Source: Bradyrhizobium sp. CCGB01 (GTDB taxonomy: Bacteria; Pseudomonadota; Alphaproteobacteria; Rhizobiales; Xanthobacteraceae). From it: a DNA stretch of 64,000 bases. A model generated the notes under the pieces. The model was given only the letters and a program-made list of their open reading frames with translations, had not been told where the DNA came from and ran no database searches. The position numbers and the translations under genes were made by a program. The stretch spans positions 4,464,001 through 4,528,000 of the forward strand of contig NZ_JANADK010000001.1 of the NCBI RefSeq assembly GCF_024199795.1, given 5' to 3'. This document shows, in pieces, positions 21,500-31,658 of the stretch; within the stretch, counting starts at the first letter, position 1; every line of letters starts with the position of its first letter.

Positions 21500-22020
21500 C
21501 CTCGTCATTCCGGAACTCCTCGAAGAGGCGAGCCCGGAATCCATTGCTCTGTGCACTCCTGCGCCATTTCGCCGTTCAAAATAGGGGGTTCTTAAAAAGT
21601 GCGCCTCGCGCGCCGCGCACCTATCTCTTTGCACACTGCCTTCTTCGTTCAATCTGTATGCACTCTTGTTTCTGCCTGTGCGCCCGGCGCGCAGTCCCCG
21701 GACGCGGTCCAAGCCGAGAACACAAATTCATCCTAAACTAGTGCAGCTCCATCGATGGCCCCTTTGCTTTGGAAGCGACTGAAATATTGCGTTGGCGCAA
21801 GTCAAAGCAGCAGACCAGCTTGGCGATAAAGCCCTGTGTCGGAGATTCGGCTCCCGGCGCCGTTTCAATTGGGTACTGCAAGCTGACCTTTTCGACCGGG
21901 AGGCTGGAGTGCCACATTGCCGAGCAGGCAATGCAGAAATTTTCCCTGTGAGCGCGAAGAGATGGTATCATTCACGCTTTGGTGGCCGTTCTTGTTTTTA
22001 TTTGTTGAGGAGTCGCCAAG
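21500..22020. other. 521-bp intergenic region bordering the AT-richer island
   Basis: It starts with a short palindromic repeat (about 21503-21542: gtcattccgg ... cccggaatcc). The rest is unassigned, with base composition changing to AT-richer towards the right. Small open frames on both strands (for example 21738-21971) lack ribosome sites or recognisable similarity. The promoter of the CHAT cassette must lie in its right half, but I see no convincing -35/-10 pair. Confidence 0.6.
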
Positions 22021-22437
22021 ATGGGTCTGCCAACTGATTTTGACGCTACCCTTTCCAGGATCACTAAGGCGGGGATACTGAAGGAAGATACGGATCGCAT
22101 CGAACATCGGCTCGATCTCGCTGCGCAGGGCGTTGGTGCCGCGGTCGCGGGACAGGACTTGGGGCCAGCGGATTGGGCTAAGGACTCGCTCCATAAGCTA
22201 AAGTTGGCCGTTCACAAGGAGCTTTGCGACCACAAAAAAAAGGAACTCAAAGCCGATTATAAAGGCCTGTTGGACCATGCCCTTACAACGGACGGAATTT
22301 CGGCCCTGTCATCCGTGATTGGCAACATCGTAGCCGCAATCAACCCTGCGTTCTTCGTGTCGACCATCGTCATTTATTTGTCGGTCTGGCTGCTCAAGCG
22401 TGGACTGAATCAGTGGTGCACGGTGAGTTACACTTAG
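22021..22437 (+). CDS. Small tail-anchored membrane protein, first gene of CHAT cassette
   Basis: I do not recognise this 138-residue protein. Residues 1-90 are charged and helical (LSRITKAGILKEDTDRIEHR; HKELCDHKKKELKADYKG), and a hydrophobic stretch at about 94-125 (ISALSSVIGNIVAAINPAFF then VSTIVIYLSVWLL) would anchor it in the membrane with a very short tail. A GAGGAG ribosome site (22008-22013) precedes the ATG. It lies 15 bp before the CHAT protease gene and in an AT-richer segment, so it is probably part of the same module, perhaps the sensor, target or effector. Its function is unknown. Confidence 0.8.
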   Translation: MGLPTDFDATLSRITKAGILKEDTDRIEHRLDLAAQGVGAAVAGQDLGPADWAKDSLHKLKLAVHKELCDHKKKELKADYKGLLDHALTTDGISALSSVIGNIVAAINPAFFVSTIVIYLSVWLLKRGLNQWCTVSYT

Positions 22438-22452
22438 CGGCGGTGACATCAA

Positions 22453-23706
22453 ATGTCGGGGGTCTTTCATCTGTATGTCAGAGACCTTGGAGAGGCGAAT
22501 TTCTCCGTAGGGGTCGACCGAGCGGATGATGTCGGGGAGCCCGTAGCGTGTCCGGACGATGCCGACTTCAGAGAGAAGCTTGCTAGCCTCTACGAGCGCG
22601 GTCTAGGCCGGCTGCAGATCGACTTGCCGAGCCATGACAGGCTGTGTTCGGAGCTCGGCGAGCAGCTGTTCCGATCTTTTATCGGGGCGGCTCCCAATGT
22701 CTATCGGGAATTCAAAAAGATTGCAGTCGCAGGCGGGCCGCGCGTTGCGCTTCATCTACCGCAGCGTCTCTTCAAGCTTCCATGGGAGGTTCTGCGCGAT
22801 CCGGAGAGCCCTGAGAACAATTTCATTGCGACGACGCAAGGTGGGTCCGTATTTCGTTGTGATGGGGATGGCCCCAATCCACGGGTGATCGACTATCCTG
22901 CACTACAGCCGCCGCTGCATTTCATATTCGTGCTTTCTAATCCTAGCGGCAGATTTTTCGGGACGGTCGCACCGCCGAATTCAACCCGTGATGTCAAATT
23001 CGTGATCGTCGATCCGGCTTCGTTTGACAAATATCGAACCACGATACGCAAAGCCAAGGGGGACAATCTCGGATTCATTTTCATCGGACACGGTCAGGTC
23101 TCCGCTGACAGGATCGGGCATATAGTGTTCATCGATCCCATACGGGAGAACATCTTTTTTCACAATTACGCAGAGAACCCGCGTCCTGGATGGAGTGTCG
23201 TTGGAGGCGTCGAGCGAGCACTGCGCCTGGGCTTCTTTTGCGCATGTGAAAGCGCTTGGGTAAATGAAGGTACGGACTTCTCGAACAGTGTCGTCGGCTC
23301 GACGCTGCGACGAAGCAAATCTGTCGGCTACATTATCGGTGCACAGACCCCGATTGATGCGCACGCGGCTCAAATCATGTTGGGGACCACCCTCAGCACC
23401 ATAGCAGATTCAACATTGGATCTCGCCCTTACCGAGGCGAGAAATTACGTTCGGGCAATACCGGTCTCTCGGACGCAACCGTATAGCGCGTTCGACTGGT
23501 GGGTTCCTGTATTATACACGAAAACAACGAACCTGCAGATTCTTGACAGGGCCGAAACATCTTTCGTTGCTGAGGCCGTCGCGCGTGTTCCACCCGCCAC
23601 AGCCCCAGGCATAAGCGTGCCACTGGAGGCGAGACCTCTCGTGCAAGCGATTGCACGGGACGTGACAGACCTGCTGGGGAACGGAAATGATGCAAACATC
23701 ATCTGA
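22453..23706 (+). CDS. CHAT domain (caspase-like) protease
   Basis: This 417-residue protein is a clear CHAT peptidase. The dyad is His213 in FIFIGHGQVS and Cys265 in LGFFCACESAW; further marks are LFKLPWEVLRDPESP (about 106-120), VGYIIGAQTPIDAHAA (291-306) and DWWVPVLYT (348-356). Residues 1-100 form a separate N-terminal region of unknown role; no TPR repeats are present. CHAT proteases are caspase relatives that cut specific partner proteins, for example in type III-E CRISPR. Here it sits between a small membrane protein and a ParA-like ATPase, overlapping the latter by 20 bp, so the three are one operon. The substrate is unknown. Confidence 0.92.
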   Translation: MSGVFHLYVRDLGEANFSVGVDRADDVGEPVACPDDADFREKLASLYERGLGRLQIDLPSHDRLCSELGEQLFRSFIGAAPNVYREFKKIAVAGGPRVALHLPQRLFKLPWEVLRDPESPENNFIATTQGGSVFRCDGDGPNPRVIDYPALQPPLHFIFVLSNPSGRFFGTVAPPNSTRDVKFVIVDPASFDKYRTTIRKAKGDNLGFIFIGHGQVSADRIGHIVFIDPIRENIFFHNYAENPRPGWSVVGGVERALRLGFFCACESAWVNEGTDFSNSVVGSTLRRSKSVGYIIGAQTPIDAHAAQIMLGTTLSTIADSTLDLALTEARNYVRAIPVSRTQPYSAFDWWVPVLYTKTTNLQILDRAETSFVAEAVARVPPATAPGISVPLEARPLVQAIARDVTDLLGNGNDANII

Positions 23707-25204
23707 CGGCCCGCCGCCCGGCACAGAATCCTCGCATCGCGGTACCGTCATTGCTTTCGTGAGCCCCAAGGGAGGGACGGGCAAAACTGTTATGTCGGCT
23801 ACGGCCGCTTATCTTCTCGCGAGAGCCGGCCAAAAGATCATCGCGATCGACGCCGATTTTTCGACGCGCGGTCTGTCTCTATATCTGCTCGGTTCTGTGC
23901 ATGATATCGACGTTCAGGATGAGAACTGTCTAGCCGAGATCGTTCTTAAGAACATTCCCACGTCAAAGATCGATCCTCGGCGCGTTATGCGCGGGTCCGA
24001 AATCAACCTAATCTTGTCCAACCAGGATCTCTGGCGCGGCGGCCGTCCCGACGGCGATTTTACGTCGGCGGACGTGTCGATCGATAAGTATCTTCAGCGC
24101 TTTCGTGAGTTGTGCGACGTGTTCCGCCTCCGGTATGACTACGTGATCATCGACTCGCGTGGGGGATACGACTTCAGCAGTGCGATCCCAGCTGTCATCG
24201 CCGACCGCTACGTCATAGTGCTCGAGGCGGACAAGGTATCGGTCGATCAGGTTCACGGCTTTCAAAAGGCGATTTTGGAATTCGCCTCGTCAAAAAACCT
24301 AAGCGCCAAATTCAGTGGGTTCATCGTCAACAAGGTGACGTTCCCTCCAGAGAACACAACCTTTTCCGACGGACTGAGAGGACTTTTCGGCGGCCGCACG
24401 ATCGGCGTAATCCCCGCCGATTACGATTGCATCAGGGCCTATCAGCTGAAGGAAATACCAAATGAAAAGTACCTTTCCAGCGACTTCGCCTACTATGCCT
24501 TCCGGACCATAGAGCAGCTTGTTGCTCCTGAGGCCAATTGGAAGAAGGAGGCCGTTGACGCTTGGCACAAATTGTACCGGCAAGTGCACTCCGAATGGTC
24601 GGGCCGCGTTTGGCTTCGGCGCCTGCAGAACCTCAGCATCGTCGGCCAGGCGCTCGTGCTGCTGACCTTAATAATCGGCGGATTCTTTCTCTACGACGGA
24701 AGTCCCTGGCTCGGTTACGCAACCTATTTTGGATTTGCCCTGTTGGCCAGCTGGGTCATCGCGGCGGCGGGCCTGCATGTGCAGAACTGGCTGCTACAAA
24801 GTGGGAAGTCCGCCGAATATCGCACGATATCGTTCGCGAGCGGCGGCGTCTGCATGATTCTCTTGGTGGCTTTTCTGGCCTGGGGAGCAAACAAGTTCTC
24901 GAACGCGCCGCTGCTGGCGAGAATATCTGAACAGCAGGAATTGATCGCCAGTTTGACGCAAAGATCGTTGGCCCTCAATGACAATCTTTCCAGGCTGATC
25001 TTCGTTTCACAGGACCTGAGGAGAGCGCAAGAACTCACCCAGGGCGTGAGCGCGCGTTTGGCCTCCGCTCCGCAGGACGACAAGGGCGCGGACTTCCTGC
25101 GCGGGTTGGCAGGTCCGCTCAAGGATGCGGCGAGCACCGTTGGAGACGCGTCTAAAAATCTGGAGCAACTCACGCAAGACTTGCAACAGAACAAGAGAAG
25201 GTGA
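23687..25204 (+). CDS. Membrane-anchored ParA/MinD-like ATPase with C-terminal coiled coil
   Basis: The 505-residue protein has a deviant Walker A (SPKGGTGKTVMSATAAYLL, residues 26-44), DADFSTRG (55-62) and Walker B VIIDSRGG (153-160), all typical of the MinD/ParA/BY-kinase SIMIBI group. Unlike partition ATPases it then has hydrophobic segments at about 318-336, 344-363 and 384-400, and a C-terminal soluble helical region (408-500) with heptad-like spacing. It has no ParB partner. Two ATGs (23687 and 23690) are possible; GGGGAACGGAA upstream may be the ribosome site. It overlaps the CHAT gene by 20 bp. I infer an ATP-driven, membrane-located switch or scaffold for the protease. Confidence 0.9.
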   Translation: MMQTSSDGPPPGTESSHRGTVIAFVSPKGGTGKTVMSATAAYLLARAGQKIIAIDADFSTRGLSLYLLGSVHDIDVQDENCLAEIVLKNIPTSKIDPRRVMRGSEINLILSNQDLWRGGRPDGDFTSADVSIDKYLQRFRELCDVFRLRYDYVIIDSRGGYDFSSAIPAVIADRYVIVLEADKVSVDQVHGFQKAILEFASSKNLSAKFSGFIVNKVTFPPENTTFSDGLRGLFGGRTIGVIPADYDCIRAYQLKEIPNEKYLSSDFAYYAFRTIEQLVAPEANWKKEAVDAWHKLYRQVHSEWSGRVWLRRLQNLSIVGQALVLLTLIIGGFFLYDGSPWLGYATYFGFALLASWVIAAAGLHVQNWLLQSGKSAEYRTISFASGGVCMILLVAFLAWGANKFSNAPLLARISEQQELIASLTQRSLALNDNLSRLIFVSQDLRRAQELTQGVSARLASAPQDDKGADFLRGLAGPLKDAASTVGDASKNLEQLTQDLQQNKRR

Positions 25205-25298
25205 CCGGCCCTTGCGCTGTAGTCGGCGCCTCAGCAGCTGATTGGCCGAATGCTGACATGTCGACGCCAGCCGCGACATGCCCGCTCCTTAATAGCAC

Positions 25299-25341
25299 GA
25301 TGGATTCCGGGCTCGATGCTGCGCATCGCCCCGGAATGACG
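25299..25341. repeat. Short palindromic intergenic repeat
   Basis: gattccgggctcgatgctgc and gcatcgccccggaatgac form an imperfect stem. It marks the right boundary of the AT-richer CHAT segment and lies between convergent genes, where it could act as a bidirectional terminator. Confidence 0.6.
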
Positions 25342-25351
25342 GAGCGGGTAT

Positions 25352-26842
25352 TCACCCGAGCCGCTGGTCCCGCACGTCCTGGGTATCTTCCGTCGCCGTC
25401 TTGACGGCGGCGCTGGCCGCGCTCTTCGCGGCACCCTTGCGGCTGGAAATGTCCACCGCCTTGCGGCCCGAGATCTCGCTGCCGGCGTCAGCGGGCATCT
25501 GCCAGAAGAACCAGCTCGAGGCCGCCGAGGTCAGCGCCACCACGACGAAGGCGGGCGCGAACACGGTGGCGTTGAGCTCGCTGACATGGCTCAGCCACAT
25601 CGTCGTCTCCACCGTGGCCGCGCCGACCGCGACGCCGGCGGAGACCGCGAGCTGCTGGTTGACGCTGACCAGCGTCGTGGCCCGGCTCATTTGCGCGGTC
25701 TCGACGTCGGCATAGGCCACCGTGTTGATCGCGGTGAACTCCAGCGAGCGGAAGAAGCCGCCGACGACCAGAATGACCATGATGATGAGCAGCGGCGTCG
25801 TCACCGTGAACAGCGCGCAGATTCCGAGGAAGAACGCGCTGACGATCGCATTCACCGTCATCAGATTGCGGAAGCCGAAGGTGCGGATGATGCGCGCGGC
25901 CAGCGTCTTCATCCCCATCGCGCCGAGCGAGGAGGCGAAGGTGACGAGGCCGGAATGGAACGGCGACAGGCCGAAGCCGATCTGCATCAACAGCGGCAGC
26001 AGGAACGGCAGCGCGCCGATGCCGAGGCGGAACAGAAAGCCGCCGAGCACGGCCGCGCGCAGCGTCGGCAGCTTCAGCAGCGAGAAGTCCAGCACCGGCG
26101 ATCCCGTCCGCCGCGCGTGCATGACATAGAGCGTCATCGAGATCGCGCCGCCGCCGACCAGGGCCGCAACCGTGCTCCAGGGCAGCAGGTTGAGCCCGGC
26201 CACGGAGAGACCGAACGCAATGCCCGCGAGGCCGATGCCCGCGAGCACCATGCCGTAGAGATCGAACGGCTCCTGCGTCTCGCTCTTGATGGGATCGATG
26301 AAGCGCAAGGCCATGAAGATGCCGAGCAGCCCGATCGGGATGTTGATCAGGAAGATCCAGTGCCATGAGGCGTAGGTCGTGATGAAGCCACCGAGCGGCG
26401 GCCCGATCACCGGGCCTATGAGGGCAGGGACCGTCACCCATGCCATCGCGTTGACCAGCGCGCTCTTGTCGACCGAGCGCAGCAGCACCAGGCGCCCGAC
26501 CGGCGTCATCATCGCGCCGCCCATGCCTTGCAGGATGCGCGCGAACACGAAATCGGTGACCGAGGTCGAGAGCGCGCAGCCGACCGAGCCGACCATGAAC
26601 ACGCCGACCGCGATTGCAAACACCATCCGCGCGCCGAAGCGGTCCGCGGTCCAGCCGCTCGCCGGGATGAACACCGCGAGCGACAGCAGGTAGGAGGTGA
26701 TGGCAAGCTTGAGCGTCAGCGGGCTCGTGCCGATGTCGGCCGCGATGGCCGGCAGCGAGGTGGCGATCACCGTCGAGTCCATGTTCTCCATGAAGAGAGC
26801 GGTGGCCACGATCAGCGGGATGACGCGTTGCTTGTCGACCAT
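25352..26842 (-). CDS. DHA2-family MFS multidrug exporter
   Basis: This 496-residue protein has the roughly 14 hydrophobic segments of the EmrB/QacA (DHA2) group. Motif C-like residues appear in WVTVPALIGPVIGPPLGGFI, the early motif FMENMDSTVIATSLPAIA carries the conserved acidic residue of TM1, and GWTADRFGARMVF is motif A. It would export drugs or lipophilic compounds by proton antiport in the inner membrane. No membrane-fusion partner is adjacent. The C terminus is a charged Ala/Lys-rich tail. The start at 26842 (MVDKQRVIP) places TM1 normally; an ATG at 26899 would add 19 residues. Confidence 0.92.
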   Translation of the reverse strand: MVDKQRVIPLIVATALFMENMDSTVIATSLPAIAADIGTSPLTLKLAITSYLLSLAVFIPASGWTADRFGARMVFAIAVGVFMVGSVGCALSTSVTDFVFARILQGMGGAMMTPVGRLVLLRSVDKSALVNAMAWVTVPALIGPVIGPPLGGFITTYASWHWIFLINIPIGLLGIFMALRFIDPIKSETQEPFDLYGMVLAGIGLAGIAFGLSVAGLNLLPWSTVAALVGGGAISMTLYVMHARRTGSPVLDFSLLKLPTLRAAVLGGFLFRLGIGALPFLLPLLMQIGFGLSPFHSGLVTFASSLGAMGMKTLAARIIRTFGFRNLMTVNAIVSAFFLGICALFTVTTPLLIIMVILVVGGFFRSLEFTAINTVAYADVETAQMSRATTLVSVNQQLAVSAGVAVGAATVETTMWLSHVSELNATVFAPAFVVVALTSAASSWFFWQMPADAGSEISGRKAVDISSRKGAAKSAASAAVKTATEDTQDVRDQRLG

Positions 26843-28748
<1,906 letters not shown>

Positions 28749-28765
28749 TTCGCTCCACACACCGC

Positions 28766-28872
28766 CGTCATGCCCCGCGAAGGCGGGGCATCCAGTACGC
28801 CGCGGCTTCTCGGCTCAATAACGACTGTCTCTGGAATACTGGATCGCCCGATCAAGTCGGGCGATGACAGCG
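28766..28872. repeat. Palindromic intergenic repeat pair
   Basis: The segment begins gtcatgccccgcgaaggcgg and ends atcaagtcgggcgatgacag, with paired short hairpins around cagtacgccgc and ggaatactgga. It belongs to the interspersed repeats of this genome and lies between guaB and the oxidoreductase gene. Confidence 0.7.
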
Positions 28873-28958
28873 AGTGTGAGGCCTCCACCGCTTTTGTATT
28901 GACGCGCATCGCTCCCTCCGCTTCCGTTCGCGTCGAAAGACAATTGGAGGAAGCCATC

Positions 28959-29981
28959 ATGTCCCAAGCAAAACGCATCGTTCTGGCCGCGCGTCCCGTT
29001 GGCGAGCCAAAGCCGTCTGATTTCCGCATCGAGGAATTCGCGATTCCGACGCCCGGCGCAGGTGAAGTTCTGCTGCGCACGGTCTGGCTGTCGCTCGATC
29101 CCTATATGCGCGGGCGCATGAGCGAGGGACCGTCCTACGCCGCGCCGGTGCCGATCGGCGGCGTGATGGAAGGCGAGGCCGTCAGCGAGGTTGCGGCCTC
29201 CAACAATCCTGATTTCGCCAAGGGCGACATCGTGCGGATTCGTTCGGGCTGGCAGTCGCACGCGATCTCGAACGGCAAGGGCTTGATCAAGGTCGATCCG
29301 AAGCTCGGGCCGATCTCGACCTCCATCGGCGTGCTCGGCATGCCCGGCATGACTGCCTATACCGGCCTGCTCGACATCGGCAAGCCGCAGGAAGGCGAGA
29401 CGGTCGTCGTTGCCGGCGCCTCCGGTGCGGTCGGCTCGGCCGTCGGCCAGATCGCGAAGATCAAGGGCGCACGCGCGGTCGGCATCGCCGGCGGCAAGGA
29501 CAAGTGCGACTACGTCGTGAAGGAGCTCGGCTTCGACGAATGTCTCGATCATCGTGAAACCGATTTCGCGGCCAAGCTGAAGTTCGCTTGCCCGAAGGGC
29601 ATCGATGTCTATTTCGAGAATGTCGGCGGCGCCGTGTTCGAGGCGGTGTTCCCGCTGCTCAATCCCTTCGCGCGCGTGCCGGTCTGCGGCCTGATCGCCC
29701 ATTACAACGACACCGAGGCCAAGCCGCCGAAATGGGCGGCGAGCATGATGCGCGCGACCCTGACCAAGCGGCTGACCTTCCGCGGCTTCATCGTCTCCGA
29801 CTTCGCCTCGCGTCACGGCGACTTCCTGCGCGACATGTCCGGCTGGGTGCGGGACGGCAAGGTCAAGTACAAGGAGTTCGTCACCGAGGGCCTCGAGAGC
29901 GCGCCGGGCGCCTTCATGGGGCTCCTGAAGGGCGCCAATTTCGGCAAGCAGCTGGTGCGGGTGGGGCCGGACAAGGCGTAA
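28959..29981 (+). CDS. NADP-dependent oxidoreductase (MDR superfamily, alkenal/curcumin reductase-like)
   Basis: The 340-residue protein belongs to the zinc-free leukotriene B4 12-hydroxydehydrogenase/CurA branch of medium-chain reductases. Visible are SLDPYMRGRMSEGPSYAAPV, GMPGMTAYTGLLDIG, the nucleotide loop VVAGASGAVGSAVGQIAKIK near residue 148, and YFENVGGAVFEAV. It would reduce the double bond of alpha,beta-unsaturated carbonyls with NADPH. The ATG at 28959 has a TGGAGG ribosome site (28945-28950). The upstream in-frame sequence is repeat DNA and is not coding. Confidence 0.93.
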   Translation: MSQAKRIVLAARPVGEPKPSDFRIEEFAIPTPGAGEVLLRTVWLSLDPYMRGRMSEGPSYAAPVPIGGVMEGEAVSEVAASNNPDFAKGDIVRIRSGWQSHAISNGKGLIKVDPKLGPISTSIGVLGMPGMTAYTGLLDIGKPQEGETVVVAGASGAVGSAVGQIAKIKGARAVGIAGGKDKCDYVVKELGFDECLDHRETDFAAKLKFACPKGIDVYFENVGGAVFEAVFPLLNPFARVPVCGLIAHYNDTEAKPPKWAASMMRATLTKRLTFRGFIVSDFASRHGDFLRDMSGWVRDGKVKYKEFVTEGLESAPGAFMGLLKGANFGKQLVRVGPDKA

Positions 29982-30066
29982 AGCGTTTTCAAGCGAAGTG
30001 GGTACCGGTTCGCGTGAAGAAAACGCGCCAAACGAGAATCTAGAGCCCCGGAACGGGGCTCTAGTT
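29980..30066. repeat. Interspersed repeat with terminal hairpin
   Basis: The sequence aaagcgttttcaagcgaagt starts at the stop codon of the oxidoreductase gene and contains the pair gcgttttc / gaaaacgc. It continues to a strong hairpin tagagccccggaacggggct at 30041-30063. The whole unit resembles a widespread rhizobial repeat and probably also ends transcription; there is no clear U tract. Confidence 0.7.
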
Positions 30067-30234
30067 GCAGGCCTGATTGAGGCCTTGTTGCACGGGCGTC
30101 ACACCCCGGACACCGATGGTTAACAAAGAGTCACCGATCGGCCACACTTGCCCGCAAAACCCGCAGGTGTGACCGTCGGTTCATTGACGCCTGGGCGAAG
30201 GCATTGAATCATCGCGCATATTTTAGGTGCTGCG

Positions 30235-30543
30235 ATGTTAGAGATCGGTATTTTCTGCGTAATCCTTTTGGCTGCCGGCTATTGGGCGGCGATGTTCGTC
30301 ATGGGTCGCCATGACGACGTGATCCACGGCAAATTCGTGCATAGCGAAGACGAGGGCGCTTTCACCCAGCCCTTGATGCCGACGCCTCCGCCGCCGTTTC
30401 CGAAGCGTCCGGTCAGGGCTGCGCAGCCCGGTGGTTCGCATGCCAGTGTTCCGCCTGCGAAGACCGAGGCCAAACCGGTCAACAGCGCGGCGCTGGAATC
30501 GTTGCTGGCTGCGATCCAGCAGGATTTGAAGGGCGTTGCCTGA
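30235..30543 (+). CDS. Small membrane-anchored hypothetical protein
   Basis: The 102-residue product has one N-terminal hydrophobic segment (IGIFCVILLAAGYWAAMFVM, about residues 3-22), then a short basic turn (GRHDDVIHGK) and a Pro-rich, probably disordered tail (MPTPPPPFPKRPVRAAQPGG), ending in an amphipathic helix (LESLLAAIQQDLKGVA). I do not recognise a family. It stands alone between a repeat and the convergent LacI gene, so its role is unknown; codon use is ordinary for this genome, which supports it being real. Confidence 0.7.
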   Translation: MLEIGIFCVILLAAGYWAAMFVMGRHDDVIHGKFVHSEDEGAFTQPLMPTPPPPFPKRPVRAAQPGGSHASVPPAKTEAKPVNSAALESLLAAIQQDLKGVA

Positions 30544-30552
30544 GCCGCACGG

Positions 30553-31617
30553 TCAGACGCTGCCGCGCTCGACCATGAACAGCTCGACCGCGAGCCGCTG
30601 TTCGGCGAGCGGGGTGCCGGACAGGCGCGCCAGCAGCAATTCACCCGCGATCCGCCCCACAGCCGCCGCATCGAATGAGATGGTGGTGAGGCCCGGCGTG
30701 ATCTGATCGGCCACATCATTGTCGCCGAAGCCGAGCAGGGCAAGATCGCGCGGCACCGACAGGCCGCGAGCGCGGGCCTCGATCAATGCGCCGGTTGCGA
30801 GCAGATCGTTGGCGCAGAATACGGCGTCAACCTTGTCGCCGCGGTCGAGCAGGGCAGTGAAGGCGGCGCGGCCGTCGACGAGACCCGTGATCTCACTGAG
30901 GCCGATCTCGTGGACGATCTCGAGACCCAGTTGCGCCGCTGCGGCACGAAAGCCATCGCGGCGGAGCGCGCCACGACCGCTGCGTCGTCCGATGAAGGCG
31001 ACGCGGCGATGACCGGCCTCGGCCAGCCGACGCGCCGCCATCGCACCGGCATCCGCATTCGGAAGGCCGACCAGCATGTCGATGGGATCGCGCGGAAACG
31101 CCCAGGTCTCGATCACGGGAATGCCGAGCTCGGCAAGCGCGGCGCGATTCTCCTCGAGCTCGATCACGCCCGTAAACATCACGGCCGCCGGCCGGATGCC
31201 GCGCAGCGACTGGATCATCGCCACTTCCTTGGCATAGGAGTAGGAGGTCTGGCCGACCAGCACCTCGAAGCCCTCAGGCTCCAGCGTGGCGGCGAAGCTG
31301 CGCACCGCCAGCCCAAACTGCTGGCTGAGGATGTTGGAGACGAAGGCCATCACCACGTTGGAGCGGCCCGAGCGCAGCGCGCGCGCATGTGGGTTGGAGG
31401 CGTAGCCGGTCGCCTCAATCACCTCGAGGATGCGCTCGCGCGTCTCGCGATTGACCTTCTCGGGATGGCGCAGCACCCGCGACACCGTGATCGGCGCGAC
31501 GCCGGCGCGCTCCGCCACTTCCTCGATGCGCGGCGGACGCCCGGTCGCGCTGCTGCGGCCGGGCGGCGCCGGAATGCGCACCACGTCGTCATAGGTCGGC
31601 TTTGCCGGATCGGTCAT
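30553..31617 (-). CDS. LacI family transcriptional regulator
   Basis: This 354-residue repressor has an N-terminal LacI headpiece at about residues 26-80 (RIEEVAERAGVAPITVSRVL, then NRETRERILEVIEATGYASN) and a periplasmic-binding-protein-like effector domain (GRSNVVMAFVSNILSQQFG ... FGDNDVADQITPGLTTISFD). The hinge helix region NPHARALRSGRS is standard. It resembles the GntR/IdnR-like subgroup. It is the last gene of a minus-strand cluster with an amino-acid ABC transporter, and a perfect 18-bp palindrome at 37370-37387, upstream of the first gene of that cluster, is a likely operator. Confidence 0.93.
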   Translation of the reverse strand: MTDPAKPTYDDVVRIPAPPGRSSATGRPPRIEEVAERAGVAPITVSRVLRHPEKVNRETRERILEVIEATGYASNPHARALRSGRSNVVMAFVSNILSQQFGLAVRSFAATLEPEGFEVLVGQTSYSYAKEVAMIQSLRGIRPAAVMFTGVIELEENRAALAELGIPVIETWAFPRDPIDMLVGLPNADAGAMAARRLAEAGHRRVAFIGRRSGRGALRRDGFRAAAAQLGLEIVHEIGLSEITGLVDGRAAFTALLDRGDKVDAVFCANDLLATGALIEARARGLSVPRDLALLGFGDNDVADQITPGLTTISFDAAAVGRIAGELLLARLSGTPLAEQRLAVELFMVERGSV

Positions 31618-31658
31618 CGAATCCCGAGAGTAATCGAAGTCGGTCAGCCCTCCAAAGT

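Noticed and set aside
21738..21971. 77-codon minus-strand frame in the spacer before the CHAT cassette
   Set aside because: No ribosome site, no similarity and overlapping open frames on both strands; treated as non-coding.
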